From Borrelia sp. RT5S (GTDB lineage Bacteria > Spirochaetota > Spirochaetia > Borreliales > Borreliaceae), in the NCBI RefSeq assembly GCF_021165755.1, contig NZ_CP088936.1, forward strand, positions 248,001 to 312,000: a stretch of DNA of 64,000 bases, read 5' to 3'. Within the stretch, counting starts at the first letter, position 1; each line of letters opens with the position of its first letter. Positions 1 to 8,631 of this stretch are shown piece after piece. The position numbers and the translations under genes are program-made. Below the pieces are notes generated by a model. The model was not told where the DNA came from and ran no database searches. It saw only the letters and a list, made by a program, of their open reading frames with translations.

Positions 1-1
1 A

Positions 2-319
2 TTTGGAACATTTTTACTTATGTTTCTGGTTTTAATTGTCGGACAATTTGTAAAGGAAGGGACTGAAAATCAATTCTTTCCGTTTATTATTGGGGCAATA
101 GTGCTAGCTATTGGAATAAGCTTTGGAGGAATGAATGGTTACGCTATTAACCCAGCAAGGGATTTGGGACCAAGGCTACTACTTCTAGTGGCAGGCTTTA
201 AAAAACACGGTCTTGATGATATCAATGTAACGCTCGTCCCTGTTTTGGGGCCAATAATTGGTGCCATTCTAGGTGCTGTGGTTTACGGGTTTACTTTAGA
301 AGAAAAGGGAAAGCCATAG
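2..319 (+). CDS. glpF: Glycerol uptake facilitator GlpF (3' part)
   Basis: Aquaglyceroporin of the MIP family, passing glycerol across the inner membrane for phosphorylation by GlpK. Only the last 105 residues are here; the reading frame is open to the left edge. The second MIP signature is seen as INPARDLGPRL, where Asp after NPAR is typical of glycerol facilitators rather than water-only channels. Two hydrophobic segments flank it, one near the left edge and one close to the C-terminus. It is followed 60 bp later by glpK on the same strand, so it is probably the first gene of the glp operon. The promoter lies outside the window. Confidence 0.93.
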   Translation, partial: FGTFLLMFLVLIVGQFVKEGTENQFFPFIIGAIVLAIGISFGGMNGYAINPARDLGPRLLLLVAGFKKHGLDDINVTLVPVLGPIIGAILGAVVYGFTLEEKGKP

Positions 320-379
320 ACATAAGACATAGTTCCAGACACTAGTTATTCAAATAATGTTAAAGAAGGAGAAATTATT

Positions 380-1870
380 ATGAAGTACATCCTATCTGTT
401 GACCAAGGCACAACCAGTTCAAGAGCAATAGTATTTGATAAGAATGCTAACATAAAAGGGCTCGCACAAAAAGAATTTACACAAATTTACCCACAAACAA
501 GTTGGGTTGAGCATGACCCTAATGAAATATGGGGATCCCAGCTGGGAGTTATGGCAGAAGCATTAGCAAATGCAAGAACTTTTCCCAATGAAATTGCAGC
601 AATTGGAATAACAAATCAACGAGAAACAACCATTATCTGGGACAAAAATACAGGATATCCAATTTATAATGCAATAGTCTGGCAGGACAGAAGAACAGCA
701 TCGATGTGCGATACCCTCAGGGCAGAAGGAAAAGATAAAATCATTTTTCAAAAGACAGGACTCGTTCTGGATGCTTACTTTAGTGGTACGAAAATAAAAT
801 GGATACTTGACAATGTTAAGGGAGCCCGAGAGCGTGCGGAGAAAGGAGAATTGTGCTTTGGAACAATAGACACTTGGCTACTCTGGAATCTTACTAAGGG
901 GAAAGCACACATTACAGACTACTCTAATGCATCAAGAACTTTACTCCTAGACATCAAAACGCTCGAATGGGATGATGAGATTCTACAAATATTGGACATA
1001 CCAAAAGCAATTTTACCTGAACTTAAACAAAGCTCTGAAATATATGGCAAAACTGACTCTTCGCTATTTGGAGCGGAAATCGCTATTTCAGGAATCGCTG
1101 GTGACCAATTTGCAGCTACATTTGGGCAGGCTTGTCTTAAGAAGGGGATGGCTAAGAATACCTATGGAACTGGTTGCTTTGCTACTGTTAACATAGGTAA
1201 GGAAGCCGTTATCAATGACAAAAATCTTTTAACATCGATTGCATGGAAAATAAGCAACTCAACAACTTATGTACTTGAAGGAAGTGTTTTTATTGGAGGG
1301 GCTGTAGTTCAATGGTTAAGAGATAATCTTGAATTTTTCAGAAAAAGCTCTGAGGCAGAAGCATTGGCAGCTTCCGTAAATGACAACGGGGGAGTTTATT
1401 TCGTTCCAGCTTTCGTAGGGCTCGGAGCGCCTCACTGGGATTCCTACGCCAGAGGTACGATTATTGGACTTACAAGGGGAACGACAAAGGCACACATCAC
1501 AAGAGCCGCCCTTGAAAGCATTGCACTACAAAGCTTTGATGTACTAACCGCAATGAAAGACTCAATTCAGAACTTTGAAATACAAGAACTCAGAGTTGAT
1601 GGAGGCGCTAGTAAAAATAATTTACTCATGCAATTTCAAGCCGATATCTTACAATGTAATGTTGTAAGGCCAAAAATTACGGAAACAACCGCTCTTGGGG
1701 CTGCTTACCTTGCGGGACTTGCAGTGGGATACTGGGAAAGTGCTGAAGAGATTACAAGCCTTTGGAAATCAGATAAAATCTTTGAACCTTCAATGGAAAA
1801 AAGCAAAAGAGAAGATTTACTTTATCATTGGAGCAGAGTCATTGACAGAGCAAAGGCCTGGATTAAATAA
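380..1870 (+). CDS. glpK: Glycerol kinase
   Basis: ATP-dependent phosphorylation of glycerol to sn-glycerol-3-phosphate in the cytoplasm; this traps glycerol entering through GlpF. It is a 496-residue FGGY-family kinase of full normal length. Visible marks are the N-terminal phosphate-binding DQGTTSSR (residues 8-15), TNQRETT (78-84), WQDRR (101-105), [13 protein letters not shown] (about 240) and the C-terminal [15 protein letters not shown]. The start ATG is preceded by a good ribosome site, AAGAAGGAGA, 7-8 nt upstream. The glpK-glpT gap contains a strong hairpin, so glpT may be expressed separately or at a reduced level. Confidence 0.97.
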   Translation: MKYILSVDQGTTSSRAIVFDKNANIKGLAQKEFTQIYPQTSWVEHDPNEIWGSQLGVMAEALANARTFPNEIAAIGITNQRETTIIWDKNTGYPIYNAIVWQDRRTASMCDTLRAEGKDKIIFQKTGLVLDAYFSGTKIKWILDNVKGARERAEKGELCFGTIDTWLLWNLTKGKAHITDYSNASRTLLLDIKTLEWDDEILQILDIPKAILPELKQSSEIYGKTDSSLFGAEIAISGIAGDQFAATFGQACLKKGMAKNTYGTGCFATVNIGKEAVINDKNLLTSIAWKISNSTTYVLEGSVFIGGAVVQWLRDNLEFFRKSSEAEALAASVNDNGGVYFVPAFVGLGAPHWDSYARGTIIGLTRGTTKAHITRAALESIALQSFDVLTAMKDSIQNFEIQELRVDGGASKNNLLMQFQADILQCNVVRPKITETTALGAAYLAGLAVGYWESAEEITSLWKSDKIFEPSMEKSKREDLLYHWSRVIDRAKAWIK

Positions 1871-1875
1871 CAACT

Positions 1876-1918
1876 AAATTTACCAGTCTGTTTTAAATGC
1901 TAACGGACTGGTAAATTT
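1876..1918 (+). terminator. Hairpin after glpK
   Basis: A perfect 13-bp inverted repeat (1876-1888 with 1906-1918) directly follows the glpK stop. It extends inward to about 17 bp if one G.U pair is allowed (to 1892/1902). No clear T-run follows, so it could act as an attenuator or as an mRNA 3'-end stabiliser rather than a full terminator. Confidence 0.65.
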
Positions 1919-1923
1919 GAAAT

Positions 1924-1967
1924 TCTGTGTTTAGTATTTAACGAATATGTGTGTTAATAGACACAGA
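1924..1967 (+). promoter_or_regulatory. Inverted repeat reaching the glpT ribosome site
   Basis: TCTGTGT at 1924-1930 pairs with ACACAGA at 1961-1967. With one G.U pair the stem extends to about 10 bp (1924-1933 with 1958-1967). The right arm runs into the glpT Shine-Dalgarno AGAGGAGA (1965-1972), so folding could limit access to it. This is read from the sequence only; no riboswitch family is recognised. Confidence 0.35.
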
Positions 1968-1978
1968 GGAGATAAAAT

Positions 1979-3361
1979 ATGAAAAGGTTATTTAATTTTC
2001 TAGATCCAGCACTCCACATCAAAAGAGTAGATAAAAGCATAGAAGATTCGTTGTACAAAAGACTAAGGCTTCAGATATTCGTGTCGATATTCATTGGATA
2101 TGCTGGGTTTTATTTGACAAGGAAGATTTTTTCATTTGCCATGCCAGAACTTGAAAAAGATGGCTTTGGGAAGGGTCAATTGGGAATAATTTTGTCTGGC
2201 GTTTCTATTGCATATGGCTTCTCTAAGTTTATAATGGGAAGCGTATCTGATCGAAGCAATCCCAGATATTTTCTGTCACTGGGATTGCTTTTAACAGCAG
2301 CAATCACTATTCTATTTGGTTTATTTCCGTGGAAATCAATTGATACTATGTCAGCCGTAGTACTTATGTTCATTCTGATGTTCTTAAACGGGTGGGTTCA
2401 AGGCATGGGATGGCCCGCTTGCGGGCGTACCATGGTTCACTGGTGGTCAACAAAAGAAAGGGGGATAACTGTTGCTACTTGGAACGTGGCACACAACACA
2501 GGCGCAGCCCTCTCCGGAATCATATCTTCTTGGGCCCTGCTTCACTTCAATGAATGGGAAGCTGTGCTTTACGTACCAGCAGGAATAGTAGTAGGAATTG
2601 CAATATTTGTTCTTCTAACACTAAGAGACACCCCTCAGTCTGTAGGGCTACCTCCAATTGAAGAGTATAAAAACGATTATCCTGAAAACTATACAAAAAG
2701 TGTTGAGAAAGAGCTTAACGCAAGGGACATATTTATAAAATATGTTTTTAACAATAAACTACTTTGGTATATAGCTATTGCTAATGCATTTGTATACTTT
2801 GTCAGATACGGTGTTCTGGACTGGGCTCCCACATATCTTTTACAAATCAAAAATTTTTCCATAAAAAACTCCGGGTGGGCGTATTCCCTTTATGAGTTTT
2901 CAGCTATTCCTGGAACAATAATTTGCGGATGGATATCCGACAAAGTTTTTAAAGGGAGAAGGACCGAGACTGGAATAATTTTTATGACTGCCACTCTCGT
3001 AACGATAGTTATATACTGGCAATTACCAGAAAATACTCCAACACTTACAACTATCCTTTTGGCAATAATAGGGTTCTTAATTTACGGACCTGTTATGCTC
3101 ATTGGCCTTCATGCTCTTGATCTTGCGCCCAAAAAGGCTGCCGGCACTGCCGCGGGATTTACAGGATTATTCGGATATATAGGAGGTTCTGTAGCTGCCA
3201 GTGCTATTACAGGTTTTGTGCTGCAATACTTTAATTGGGATACCTATTTTTATCTGTTAATAATTTCTTGCACACTTGCAATAGCATTTATGGGTTTAAC
3301 GTTTAAGCAAGAAAAAAAGTGGACAAAAAGCAAAGTAAATGAAAACAACAAAAGAACATAA
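1979..3361 (+). CDS. glpT: Glycerol-3-phosphate transporter
   Basis: Organophosphate:phosphate antiporter of the major facilitator superfamily, importing sn-glycerol-3-phosphate in exchange for inorganic phosphate. It has 460 residues, the normal length, with about 12 hydrophobic segments. The family signature GWVQGMGWPACGRTMVHWW lies near residue 140, and a positively charged RYFLSLG-type loop follows TM2-TM3. The ribosome site AGAGGAGA stands 7 nt before ATG. It sits between glpK and glpQ, so the cell can take up the G3P released by GlpQ. This gene with glpQ is characteristic of relapsing-fever Borrelia (known); specificity for G3P rather than another organophosphate is inferred from similarity and context. 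Confidence 0.93.
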   Translation: MKRLFNFLDPALHIKRVDKSIEDSLYKRLRLQIFVSIFIGYAGFYLTRKIFSFAMPELEKDGFGKGQLGIILSGVSIAYGFSKFIMGSVSDRSNPRYFLSLGLLLTAAITILFGLFPWKSIDTMSAVVLMFILMFLNGWVQGMGWPACGRTMVHWWSTKERGITVATWNVAHNTGAALSGIISSWALLHFNEWEAVLYVPAGIVVGIAIFVLLTLRDTPQSVGLPPIEEYKNDYPENYTKSVEKELNARDIFIKYVFNNKLLWYIAIANAFVYFVRYGVLDWAPTYLLQIKNFSIKNSGWAYSLYEFSAIPGTIICGWISDKVFKGRRTETGIIFMTATLVTIVIYWQLPENTPTLTTILLAIIGFLIYGPVMLIGLHALDLAPKKAAGTAAGFTGLFGYIGGSVAASAITGFVLQYFNWDTYFYLLIISCTLAIAFMGLTFKQEKKWTKSKVNENNKRT

Positions 3362-3392
3362 TGATTACATGGAAATAGAGGATTAACAACTA

Positions 3393-3398
3393 TATAAT
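3393..3398 (+). promoter_or_regulatory. Possible -10 box for glpQ
   Basis: A TATAAT hexamer lies 29 nt before the glpQ ATG in the glpT-glpQ gap. No convincing -35 element is seen 16-18 nt upstream, so a separate glpQ promoter is only a possibility. Confidence 0.25.
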
Positions 3399-3427
3399 GT
3401 AGTGATTATAAATATGAGAGGTTCAGT

Positions 3428-4441
3428 ATGAAACGAATAAATCCCCAATTATTACTAACAGTAATAGTTTCTTTTCTCGCTTTTTCTTGTGAGGAGGAAA
3501 AAATGGGTGCAAATAAAGCATTACCTTTAGTTATAGCTCACAGGGGCGCTAGTGGCTATTTACCGGAGCATAGCCTAGAAGCTAAGGCATACGCCCATGC
3601 TTTAGGAGCTAATTACCTAGAGCAGGACATTGTTCTGACAAAAGATAATATCCCCATCATAATGCACGATCCAGAAATTGACACAACAACAAATGTTGCA
3701 GAAATATTTCCTAGAAGGATCAGAGAAGACGGTAGGTATTATTCCGTAGACTTTACACTAAAAGAGATCAAATCACTAAAACTTAGAGAGAGGTTTGATC
3801 CTAAAACTGGAAAACCAATATACCCCAACCGTTTCCCCTTAAATGAATATAATTCCCGAGTTCCGACTCTGGAAGAAGAAATACAATTTATACAAGGATT
3901 AAACAAAAGCACGGGAAAAAATGTTGGGATTTATCCTGAAATTAAAAAACCTTTTTGGCATAAACAACAAGGCAAGGACATCTCTAGGATTGTGGTAGAG
4001 GTTCTACACAAATATGGTTATAAATCAAAAGAAGACAACATTTATCTTCAAATATTTGACTTCGAAGAACTTAAGAGAATAAGAGAGGAACTTGGTTATA
4101 AGGGAAAACTTGTAATGCTTATTGGCGAAAATGATTGGAATGAGGCACCAACAGACTATGAGTATATTAAATCAGAGGAAGGCATGGCAGAAGTTGCAAA
4201 ATACTCTGACGGGATTGGCCCTTGGATACCTCAAGTCATAATTGACGGCAAGGTAACAGGCCTTATTTCTTTAGCACATAAACACAAAATGGAAGTTCAT
4301 CCCTATACTGTAAGGATTGATGCATTGCCTTCTTATGTAAAAGAAGCAAACGAATTATTAAATTTACTATTTAACAAGGCAAAGGTAGATGGAATATTTA
4401 CAGATTTCCCTGATGTGGTATTGGGCTTTATGAGAAAATAA
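3428..4441 (+). CDS. glpQ: Glycerophosphodiester phosphodiesterase
   Basis: Hydrolyses deacylated phospholipids (glycerophosphodiesters such as glycerophosphocholine) to glycerol-3-phosphate and an alcohol, feeding GlpT and GlpD. It has 337 residues. A hydrophobic N-terminus ends in FLAFSC, a relaxed spirochete-style lipobox, so it is probably a lipoprotein. The GDPD core is clear: HRGASGYLPEHS (near residue 38), ANYLEQDIVLTKD and IMHDPEID carry the metal-binding and catalytic His/Glu/Asp residues. GlpQ is the known serological antigen that separates relapsing-fever from Lyme borreliae. A GAGAGGT ribosome site precedes the ATG. Confidence 0.96.
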   Translation: MKRINPQLLLTVIVSFLAFSCEEEKMGANKALPLVIAHRGASGYLPEHSLEAKAYAHALGANYLEQDIVLTKDNIPIIMHDPEIDTTTNVAEIFPRRIREDGRYYSVDFTLKEIKSLKLRERFDPKTGKPIYPNRFPLNEYNSRVPTLEEEIQFIQGLNKSTGKNVGIYPEIKKPFWHKQQGKDISRIVVEVLHKYGYKSKEDNIYLQIFDFEELKRIREELGYKGKLVMLIGENDWNEAPTDYEYIKSEEGMAEVAKYSDGIGPWIPQVIIDGKVTGLISLAHKHKMEVHPYTVRIDALPSYVKEANELLNLLFNKAKVDGIFTDFPDVVLGFMRK

Positions 4442-4477
4442 ATTTATTATTAATAACAAGGAGAATATTTAATTTTT

Positions 4478-6043
4478 ATGAGTGGAGAAAACGAAAAAAA
4501 AGAATTAAGGGATCTTGATGGCCAAGATTTTGACCTGGTAATAGTCGGCGGGGGTGCAACAGGGCTGGGTATTGCAATAGATTCCATTACAAGAGGGTAT
4601 AAAACCTTGCTTGTGGAGAAATTTGACTATGCTAAGGGTACATCTTCAAGATCAACTAAACTAATACACGGTGGAGTAAGGTATTTAGCTCAATTCAATA
4701 TACCTTTGGTAAAAGAGGCGTTACATGAGAAAGCTTTATTGGAACAAAATGCACCTCACTTGGTTAATGAATGTGCGTTCGTTACGCCCATATACAACAT
4801 CTTTAGCCTCCCTTACTACTATTTTGGATTAAGTTGGTATCATAGTCTTCTTGGAAAGCATAAAAAAACCAAATACAAAACAAGGCTATTATCAAAATCC
4901 GAAACAATAGAAAAAATACCAAACATTAAAACAGAAGGACTCAGATGCTCCGTCTTGTACTATGATGATTCTTTCGATGATTCTAGAATGGCTATAAGCA
5001 TGCTTAGAACCTTTACTGAAAAAGGAGGCCTTGCATTCAATTATACAGAACTTGTAAAGTTTACTAAAGAGAATGGCAAAATATCAGAAGCTGTTATTAA
5101 AGACAGAATGACTGATACACAAGTTACTATAAAGAGTAAATGCATAATCAATGCAACAGGAATTTTTGCAGATGAGATTAGGAAAATAGATGAGCCTAAT
5201 GCCCCTAATATCATTAGGCCTTCTCAAGGAACACATCTAATAATTAAGAAAGATAAATTTCACACAGACTATGCGATGCTTATGCCCAAGACAAGTGACA
5301 ATAGAGTATTATTTGCCCTACCTTGGCACGATGGAGTTGTTTGTGGAAGCACAGATATCCCAATAAATAAAATTGAAGAAGAGCCTAAGTGTCTAGAAAG
5401 TGAAATTGAATTCATAATAGACAATATGAACGATTATTTAAATACTAAAATAAGTAGAAACGATGTTAAGAGTGCCTACACAGGCATTAGACCGCTCATA
5501 GTAGACCCTAAAGGAGAGCAAAACACCTCAAAAATATCGAGAGATGAAAAAATATTTATCTCAAACTCGAATCTTATTACAATCGCTGGGGGGAAGTATA
5601 CCACTTTCAGAAAAATGGCTGAAAAAGCACTAAAGACAGCAATAGATGAAAAGTTAATACAGAACTCAATCTCTAATACAGAAAACCTAAAGTTGCACGG
5701 GTACATGACAAAGGAAGACGTACTTAAAATCCCTGAGCCCTTTAGAGTCTATGGAAGTGATTTTAAAATTTTAAGTGAAATGGAAGGCTTTAATAATAAG
5801 ATCCATGCAGATTTATCCTTAAATGAAGCCCAAATCACATTTGCCATTGAATTTGAACAAGCAAAAACCATAGAAGATGTTTTAGCAAGAAGAACAAGAT
5901 CACTACTATTGAATGCACAAGCTACAATCGAGGCTACACCAAGGGTTGCTGAGTTTATGATGCAAAAGCTTGGCAAATCCGAAGAGTGGAAAAATGACCA
6001 AATAAAAACTTTTAAAGAGACGGCACAAAAATATTTAGTCTAG
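4478..6043 (+). CDS. glpD: Aerobic-type glycerol-3-phosphate dehydrogenase
   Basis: FAD-dependent oxidation of glycerol-3-phosphate to dihydroxyacetone phosphate, linking glycerol use to glycolysis. It has 521 residues. The N-terminal dinucleotide-binding motif is VIVGGGATGLGIAID (about 21-35), followed by the family pattern SSRSTKLIHGGVRYL. The substrate part includes GTHLIIKKD, LPWHDGVVCGSTD and YTGIRPLI, and FAD contacts recur at ITIAGGKYTTFRKMAE. The C-terminal DAO_C domain is present. It ends the glp operon, only 36 bp after glpQ, with a strong terminator immediately behind. Confidence 0.96.
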   Translation: MSGENEKKELRDLDGQDFDLVIVGGGATGLGIAIDSITRGYKTLLVEKFDYAKGTSSRSTKLIHGGVRYLAQFNIPLVKEALHEKALLEQNAPHLVNECAFVTPIYNIFSLPYYYFGLSWYHSLLGKHKKTKYKTRLLSKSETIEKIPNIKTEGLRCSVLYYDDSFDDSRMAISMLRTFTEKGGLAFNYTELVKFTKENGKISEAVIKDRMTDTQVTIKSKCIINATGIFADEIRKIDEPNAPNIIRPSQGTHLIIKKDKFHTDYAMLMPKTSDNRVLFALPWHDGVVCGSTDIPINKIEEEPKCLESEIEFIIDNMNDYLNTKISRNDVKSAYTGIRPLIVDPKGEQNTSKISRDEKIFISNSNLITIAGGKYTTFRKMAEKALKTAIDEKLIQNSISNTENLKLHGYMTKEDVLKIPEPFRVYGSDFKILSEMEGFNNKIHADLSLNEAQITFAIEFEQAKTIEDVLARRTRSLLLNAQATIEATPRVAEFMMQKLGKSEEWKNDQIKTFKETAQKYLV

Positions 6044-6078
6044 TTAAGAAGGGGTATTTAATAATCCCCTTCTTAACT
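6042..6078 (+). terminator. Terminator of the glp operon
   Basis: A 12-bp perfect stem (6043-6054 with 6066-6077), one more A-T pair outside it, and an 11-nt loop. The left arm includes the last base of the glpD stop codon. A short T run lies in and after the right arm. It can also work for transcripts arriving on the minus strand. Confidence 0.8.
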
Positions 6079-6142
6079 TTAAAAGTGTTGCTTTTACAAA
6101 AATGATATGCAATTTGTTACAAAATCTTTTGTTATTACAAAC

Positions 6143-6217
6143 TCAGATAAAAGCAGCATAGCAACTTTGAAATAGCAACAAAACAGCTAAAACGCAAAGC
6201 ACAGAAAACCATTGCAT
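6143..6217 (-). CDS. Possible 24-residue hydrophobic peptide
   Basis: A short open frame in the 307-bp glpD-yaaR gap. The peptide begins MQWFSVLCVLAVLLLFQSC and ends YAAFI, so it is one hydrophobic helix with a lipobox-like FQSC followed by only five residues. The start ATG is preceded by AGGAGGTG (6226-6233), an eight-base match to the 16S anti-Shine-Dalgarno, at 8 nt spacing, which is better than most genes in this window. A weaker 22-codon frame (start near 6304) ends just upstream of this ribosome site. Function unknown. A small membrane peptide, a type I toxin-like peptide or a leader of a small RNA are possible; coding is not proven. Confidence 0.4.
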   Translation of the reverse strand: MQWFSVLCVLAVLLLFQSCYAAFI

Positions 6218-6350
6218 AAACGGTACACCTCCTATTATTAACCATCCAAATACAAAAACAAACAACCAACATTCATAAAATCAAAACACCTAGTAAGCCA
6301 GAACATACACTACCCAGCACCTAAAATAAATTAAGTGCACTACATTAGCT
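6218..6350. other. Gap between the small ORF and the YaaR-like gene
   Basis: Apart from the small-ORF ribosome site, this stretch holds only a doubtful 22-codon minus-strand frame without a clear ribosome site. I see no RNA gene, repeat or convincing promoter here. Confidence 0.4.
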
Positions 6351-6851
6351 TTATCTAAGCAAATTTACAAGCAATCCCTGTATTTCTTCAAGGCTACTTA
6401 AAAGTTTAATTTGAGAACCTTGATTCTGCAGTACCGAATACGCAAGCCTATCAAGCTTTTCATTAATAATTTTAATAATGCGATACTTTGGTCTCTTTGT
6501 TTCTCCTATACTCCCTCCTTTTTGCTCTTTAAGAGAAACAGAAGACGATAAAACAACAGATAAAAATTCAGATATAGTTTTCTTATAAAAAATTACATTC
6601 TGCCGAGAGGGCTCACTTAAAAGCTTTTCTCCAATATCATTAATCTCATCCAACATATCCTTAATAAAATCAAGATTAAATTCCCCGTTTTCAAGCAAAA
6701 TAAAATGTTTATCTTCTCTTACAAATTCTGATTTAAATACCGAGGAAAAAACATTTGACCTACCCAAATCAACCTTTTTCTTATTTTTTTTATAATCTCT
6801 TGGTTCAAGACTTAAAGCACCTGCTACTAAATTATTAATCTTCATCTGCAT
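6351..6851 (-). CDS. YaaR-family protein (DUF327)
   Basis: A 166-residue cytoplasmic protein of unknown biochemical role. The C-terminal half fits the YaaR/DUF327 pattern: YRIIKIINEKLDRLAYSVL followed by a Leu-rich stretch ending LLSSLEEIQGLLVNLL. Helical stretches before it (LDFIKDMLDEINDIGEKLL) also fit. Its start overlaps the end of the bactofilin gene by 17 nt in another frame (ATG at 6851, or 6845 two codons later), so translation is probably coupled. Grouping with bactofilin and an M23 peptidase suggests a link to envelope shape, which is inference from context. Confidence 0.7.
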   Translation of the reverse strand: MQMKINNLVAGALSLEPRDYKKNKKKVDLGRSNVFSSVFKSEFVREDKHFILLENGEFNLDFIKDMLDEINDIGEKLLSEPSRQNVIFYKKTISEFLSVVLSSSVSLKEQKGGSIGETKRPKYRIIKIINEKLDRLAYSVLQNQGSQIKLLSSLEEIQGLLVNLLR

Positions 6852-7386
6852 TGCTCATATCATTGAATAAGTATTTGTTGCTATTGTCTATTTGAAAACT
6901 CTTACCAACTCTCTCTCTTTTAATTTCCTTATTCACTTCAATCAAAATATCCTCATTTACCTTATAAGAACCCGTATAAATAAATACATCCTTCTCAGAA
7001 AGCCCAAGGTTTCCAGTGCCTATATTCATATATCCATCGATAATGGCACCTTCTTCAACTTCAATTGACCTGCACGAAATATTACCAATCACACATCCCG
7101 ACTGGAAAATCTTAATTTTGTTGTCAGCATAAATATTTCCAAAAACTATTCCAGAAATAACAATCTCATTTGCATTAATGTTTGACTTAATTCTTCCCGT
7201 TTCTCCAATTATGACTCTCTTAGTAGAATTAATGTTTCCAAGAAAATCTCCATCAATACGAATAAAGTTATTTGAGATTAACTCTCCCTTAAAAAAATCA
7301 TTCTTCCCAACTATCGTTTTGATTTCATCAAAAACAAAAGTTGATGTTATCTTCTTCCTACTATTTAGACTCAAAAAATTCAACAT
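6835..7386 (-). CDS. Bactofilin (polymer-forming cytoskeletal protein)
   Basis: A 183-residue protein with a DUF583/bactofilin core. After about 30 residues come repeated short beta-strand units (GELISNNFIRIDGDFLGNI, KRVIIGETGRIKSNINAN, VISGIVFGNIYADNKIKI, GCVIGNISCRSIEVEEGAIIDG), the usual right-handed beta-helix pattern, then a charged tail. Bactofilins form membrane-associated filaments that localise cell-wall enzymes in other bacteria. It lies head-to-tail with an M23 peptidase that ends 1 nt before its ATG, a pairing seen for bactofilins elsewhere (such as CcmA with Csd1). Here it may guide peptidoglycan remodelling for cell shape (inference). Confidence 0.88.
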   Translation of the reverse strand: MLNFLSLNSRKKITSTFVFDEIKTIVGKNDFFKGELISNNFIRIDGDFLGNINSTKRVIIGETGRIKSNINANEIVISGIVFGNIYADNKIKIFQSGCVIGNISCRSIEVEEGAIIDGYMNIGTGNLGLSEKDVFIYTGSYKVNEDILIEVNKEIKRERVGKSFQIDNSNKYLFNDMSNADED

Positions 7387-8412
7387 TTATTTTGAAGCTC
7401 CCGTTGATAGATTTAAATACATATCCGGATTTACAACTTGAGACCCTATACGAACTTCATAGTGAAGATGGGGCCCTGTCGAATACCCCGTCTGACCAAG
7501 AAATCCAATCACCTGCCCTTTCTTAACATAAGAACCCTTTGAGGTGTTTAAGCGAGACAGGTGTGCATAAAGAGTTGAAAGTCCATATTTATGCTTAATT
7601 TGTACAAAGTTTCCATAACCTGTCGACTGATGGCTAGCCCTAATAACCTCTCCATCAGCGGCTGCAACAATAGCTGTCCCGATTCTCACACCCGCAAGAT
7701 CTATTCCCTTGTGAATATACCACTGTCTAGTAAAAGGCTCAATAGCGGGCCCAAAATGCAGAGAAATAATACCATCCCCTTTAACGATAGGCCAAAGAGA
7801 GGGAATATCATTTAACAATTTATTTTGTGAATGAAGTAATTTAACTATGCTCTTAAGAGGAGGGATCGAGCTCTCTATTGTGCTTTTAACATTTTTAAGA
7901 TCACTCAGTTCTTTAATTGCGTTAGCCTCTAATATCTGAAAATCAAGAAAATCCGAAAGATCGCCATCAAATTTGTTACGAGTTAAATCAATATTACTCT
8001 CCTTTATTTTCAAGGCAGTTCTAAGCTCGTCTAATACTTTAGAAAAATTACCAGCAACAGAATTAATCTCAACAACCGTGTTTCTGAAATCCTCAATCTC
8101 AGTTTCAGCAAGTTCATAATTTTTCTCAGTAGATTTAACAATAGATGTAAGAGCAACATAATTAACAGCCAGTAAAACGAACCCTATAAAAATAACAAGA
8201 AAAAATAAAAAAAATAAAAAAAGAGTTAAGAAAGAAATCTTTATATTCTTAACATTCCCCTTAACATGAGGAACAATCATAAAGCTAACATTTTGACTGA
8301 AAAAAGAATAGGTATTATTTAAAAACTTAAGAAACGAGCCAAAGACTGCAAAAAAAACTTCAACTAATACCTTAAAAAACAAGATGATTTTATATCTCAT
8401 TCTCCTTTTCAT
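7387..8412 (-). CDS. Membrane-anchored M23 metallopeptidase
   Basis: A peptidoglycan DD-endopeptidase candidate of 341 residues. After a basic, partly hydrophobic N-terminus, one strong transmembrane segment lies at about 60-90, followed by a coiled-coil-like stretch (about 95-200). The C-terminal LytM domain has the zinc ligands: HKGIDL (H and D), HLSRLNTS and HLHYEV. It therefore projects from the inner membrane into the periplasm. ATG at 8412 is preferred (GTAGGG 6 nt upstream) over the TTG one codon earlier. It is the first gene of the M23-bactofilin-YaaR cluster and diverges from rdgB. Confidence 0.88.
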   Translation of the reverse strand: MKRRMRYKIILFFKVLVEVFFAVFGSFLKFLNNTYSFFSQNVSFMIVPHVKGNVKNIKISFLTLFLFFLFFLVIFIGFVLLAVNYVALTSIVKSTEKNYELAETEIEDFRNTVVEINSVAGNFSKVLDELRTALKIKESNIDLTRNKFDGDLSDFLDFQILEANAIKELSDLKNVKSTIESSIPPLKSIVKLLHSQNKLLNDIPSLWPIVKGDGIISLHFGPAIEPFTRQWYIHKGIDLAGVRIGTAIVAAADGEVIRASHQSTGYGNFVQIKHKYGLSTLYAHLSRLNTSKGSYVKKGQVIGFLGQTGYSTGPHLHYEVRIGSQVVNPDMYLNLSTGASK

Positions 8413-8631
8413 CAAGAACCCTACCTCACTAATTCCTAAAAAAATCCAGCAAACTCGATTCCAATCCAGACCTCAACTACCTTGAAAATATCATTCTATT
8501 GCAAAATCTGCCCACCTTGTAGTCATTATCTCATAAACAACTCACAAATTAATCACTAAAAACCATTAATGACAACACTAAAAGCGAAGCAAAAATATAC
8601 AAACCAAAATAAATGGTTTATTATTTATACA

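Noticed and set aside
8491-8526. 11-codon minus-strand frame in the M23-rdgB gap
   Set aside because: Weak GAGAT before the ATG, very short and no notable composition; chance is a sufficient explanation.
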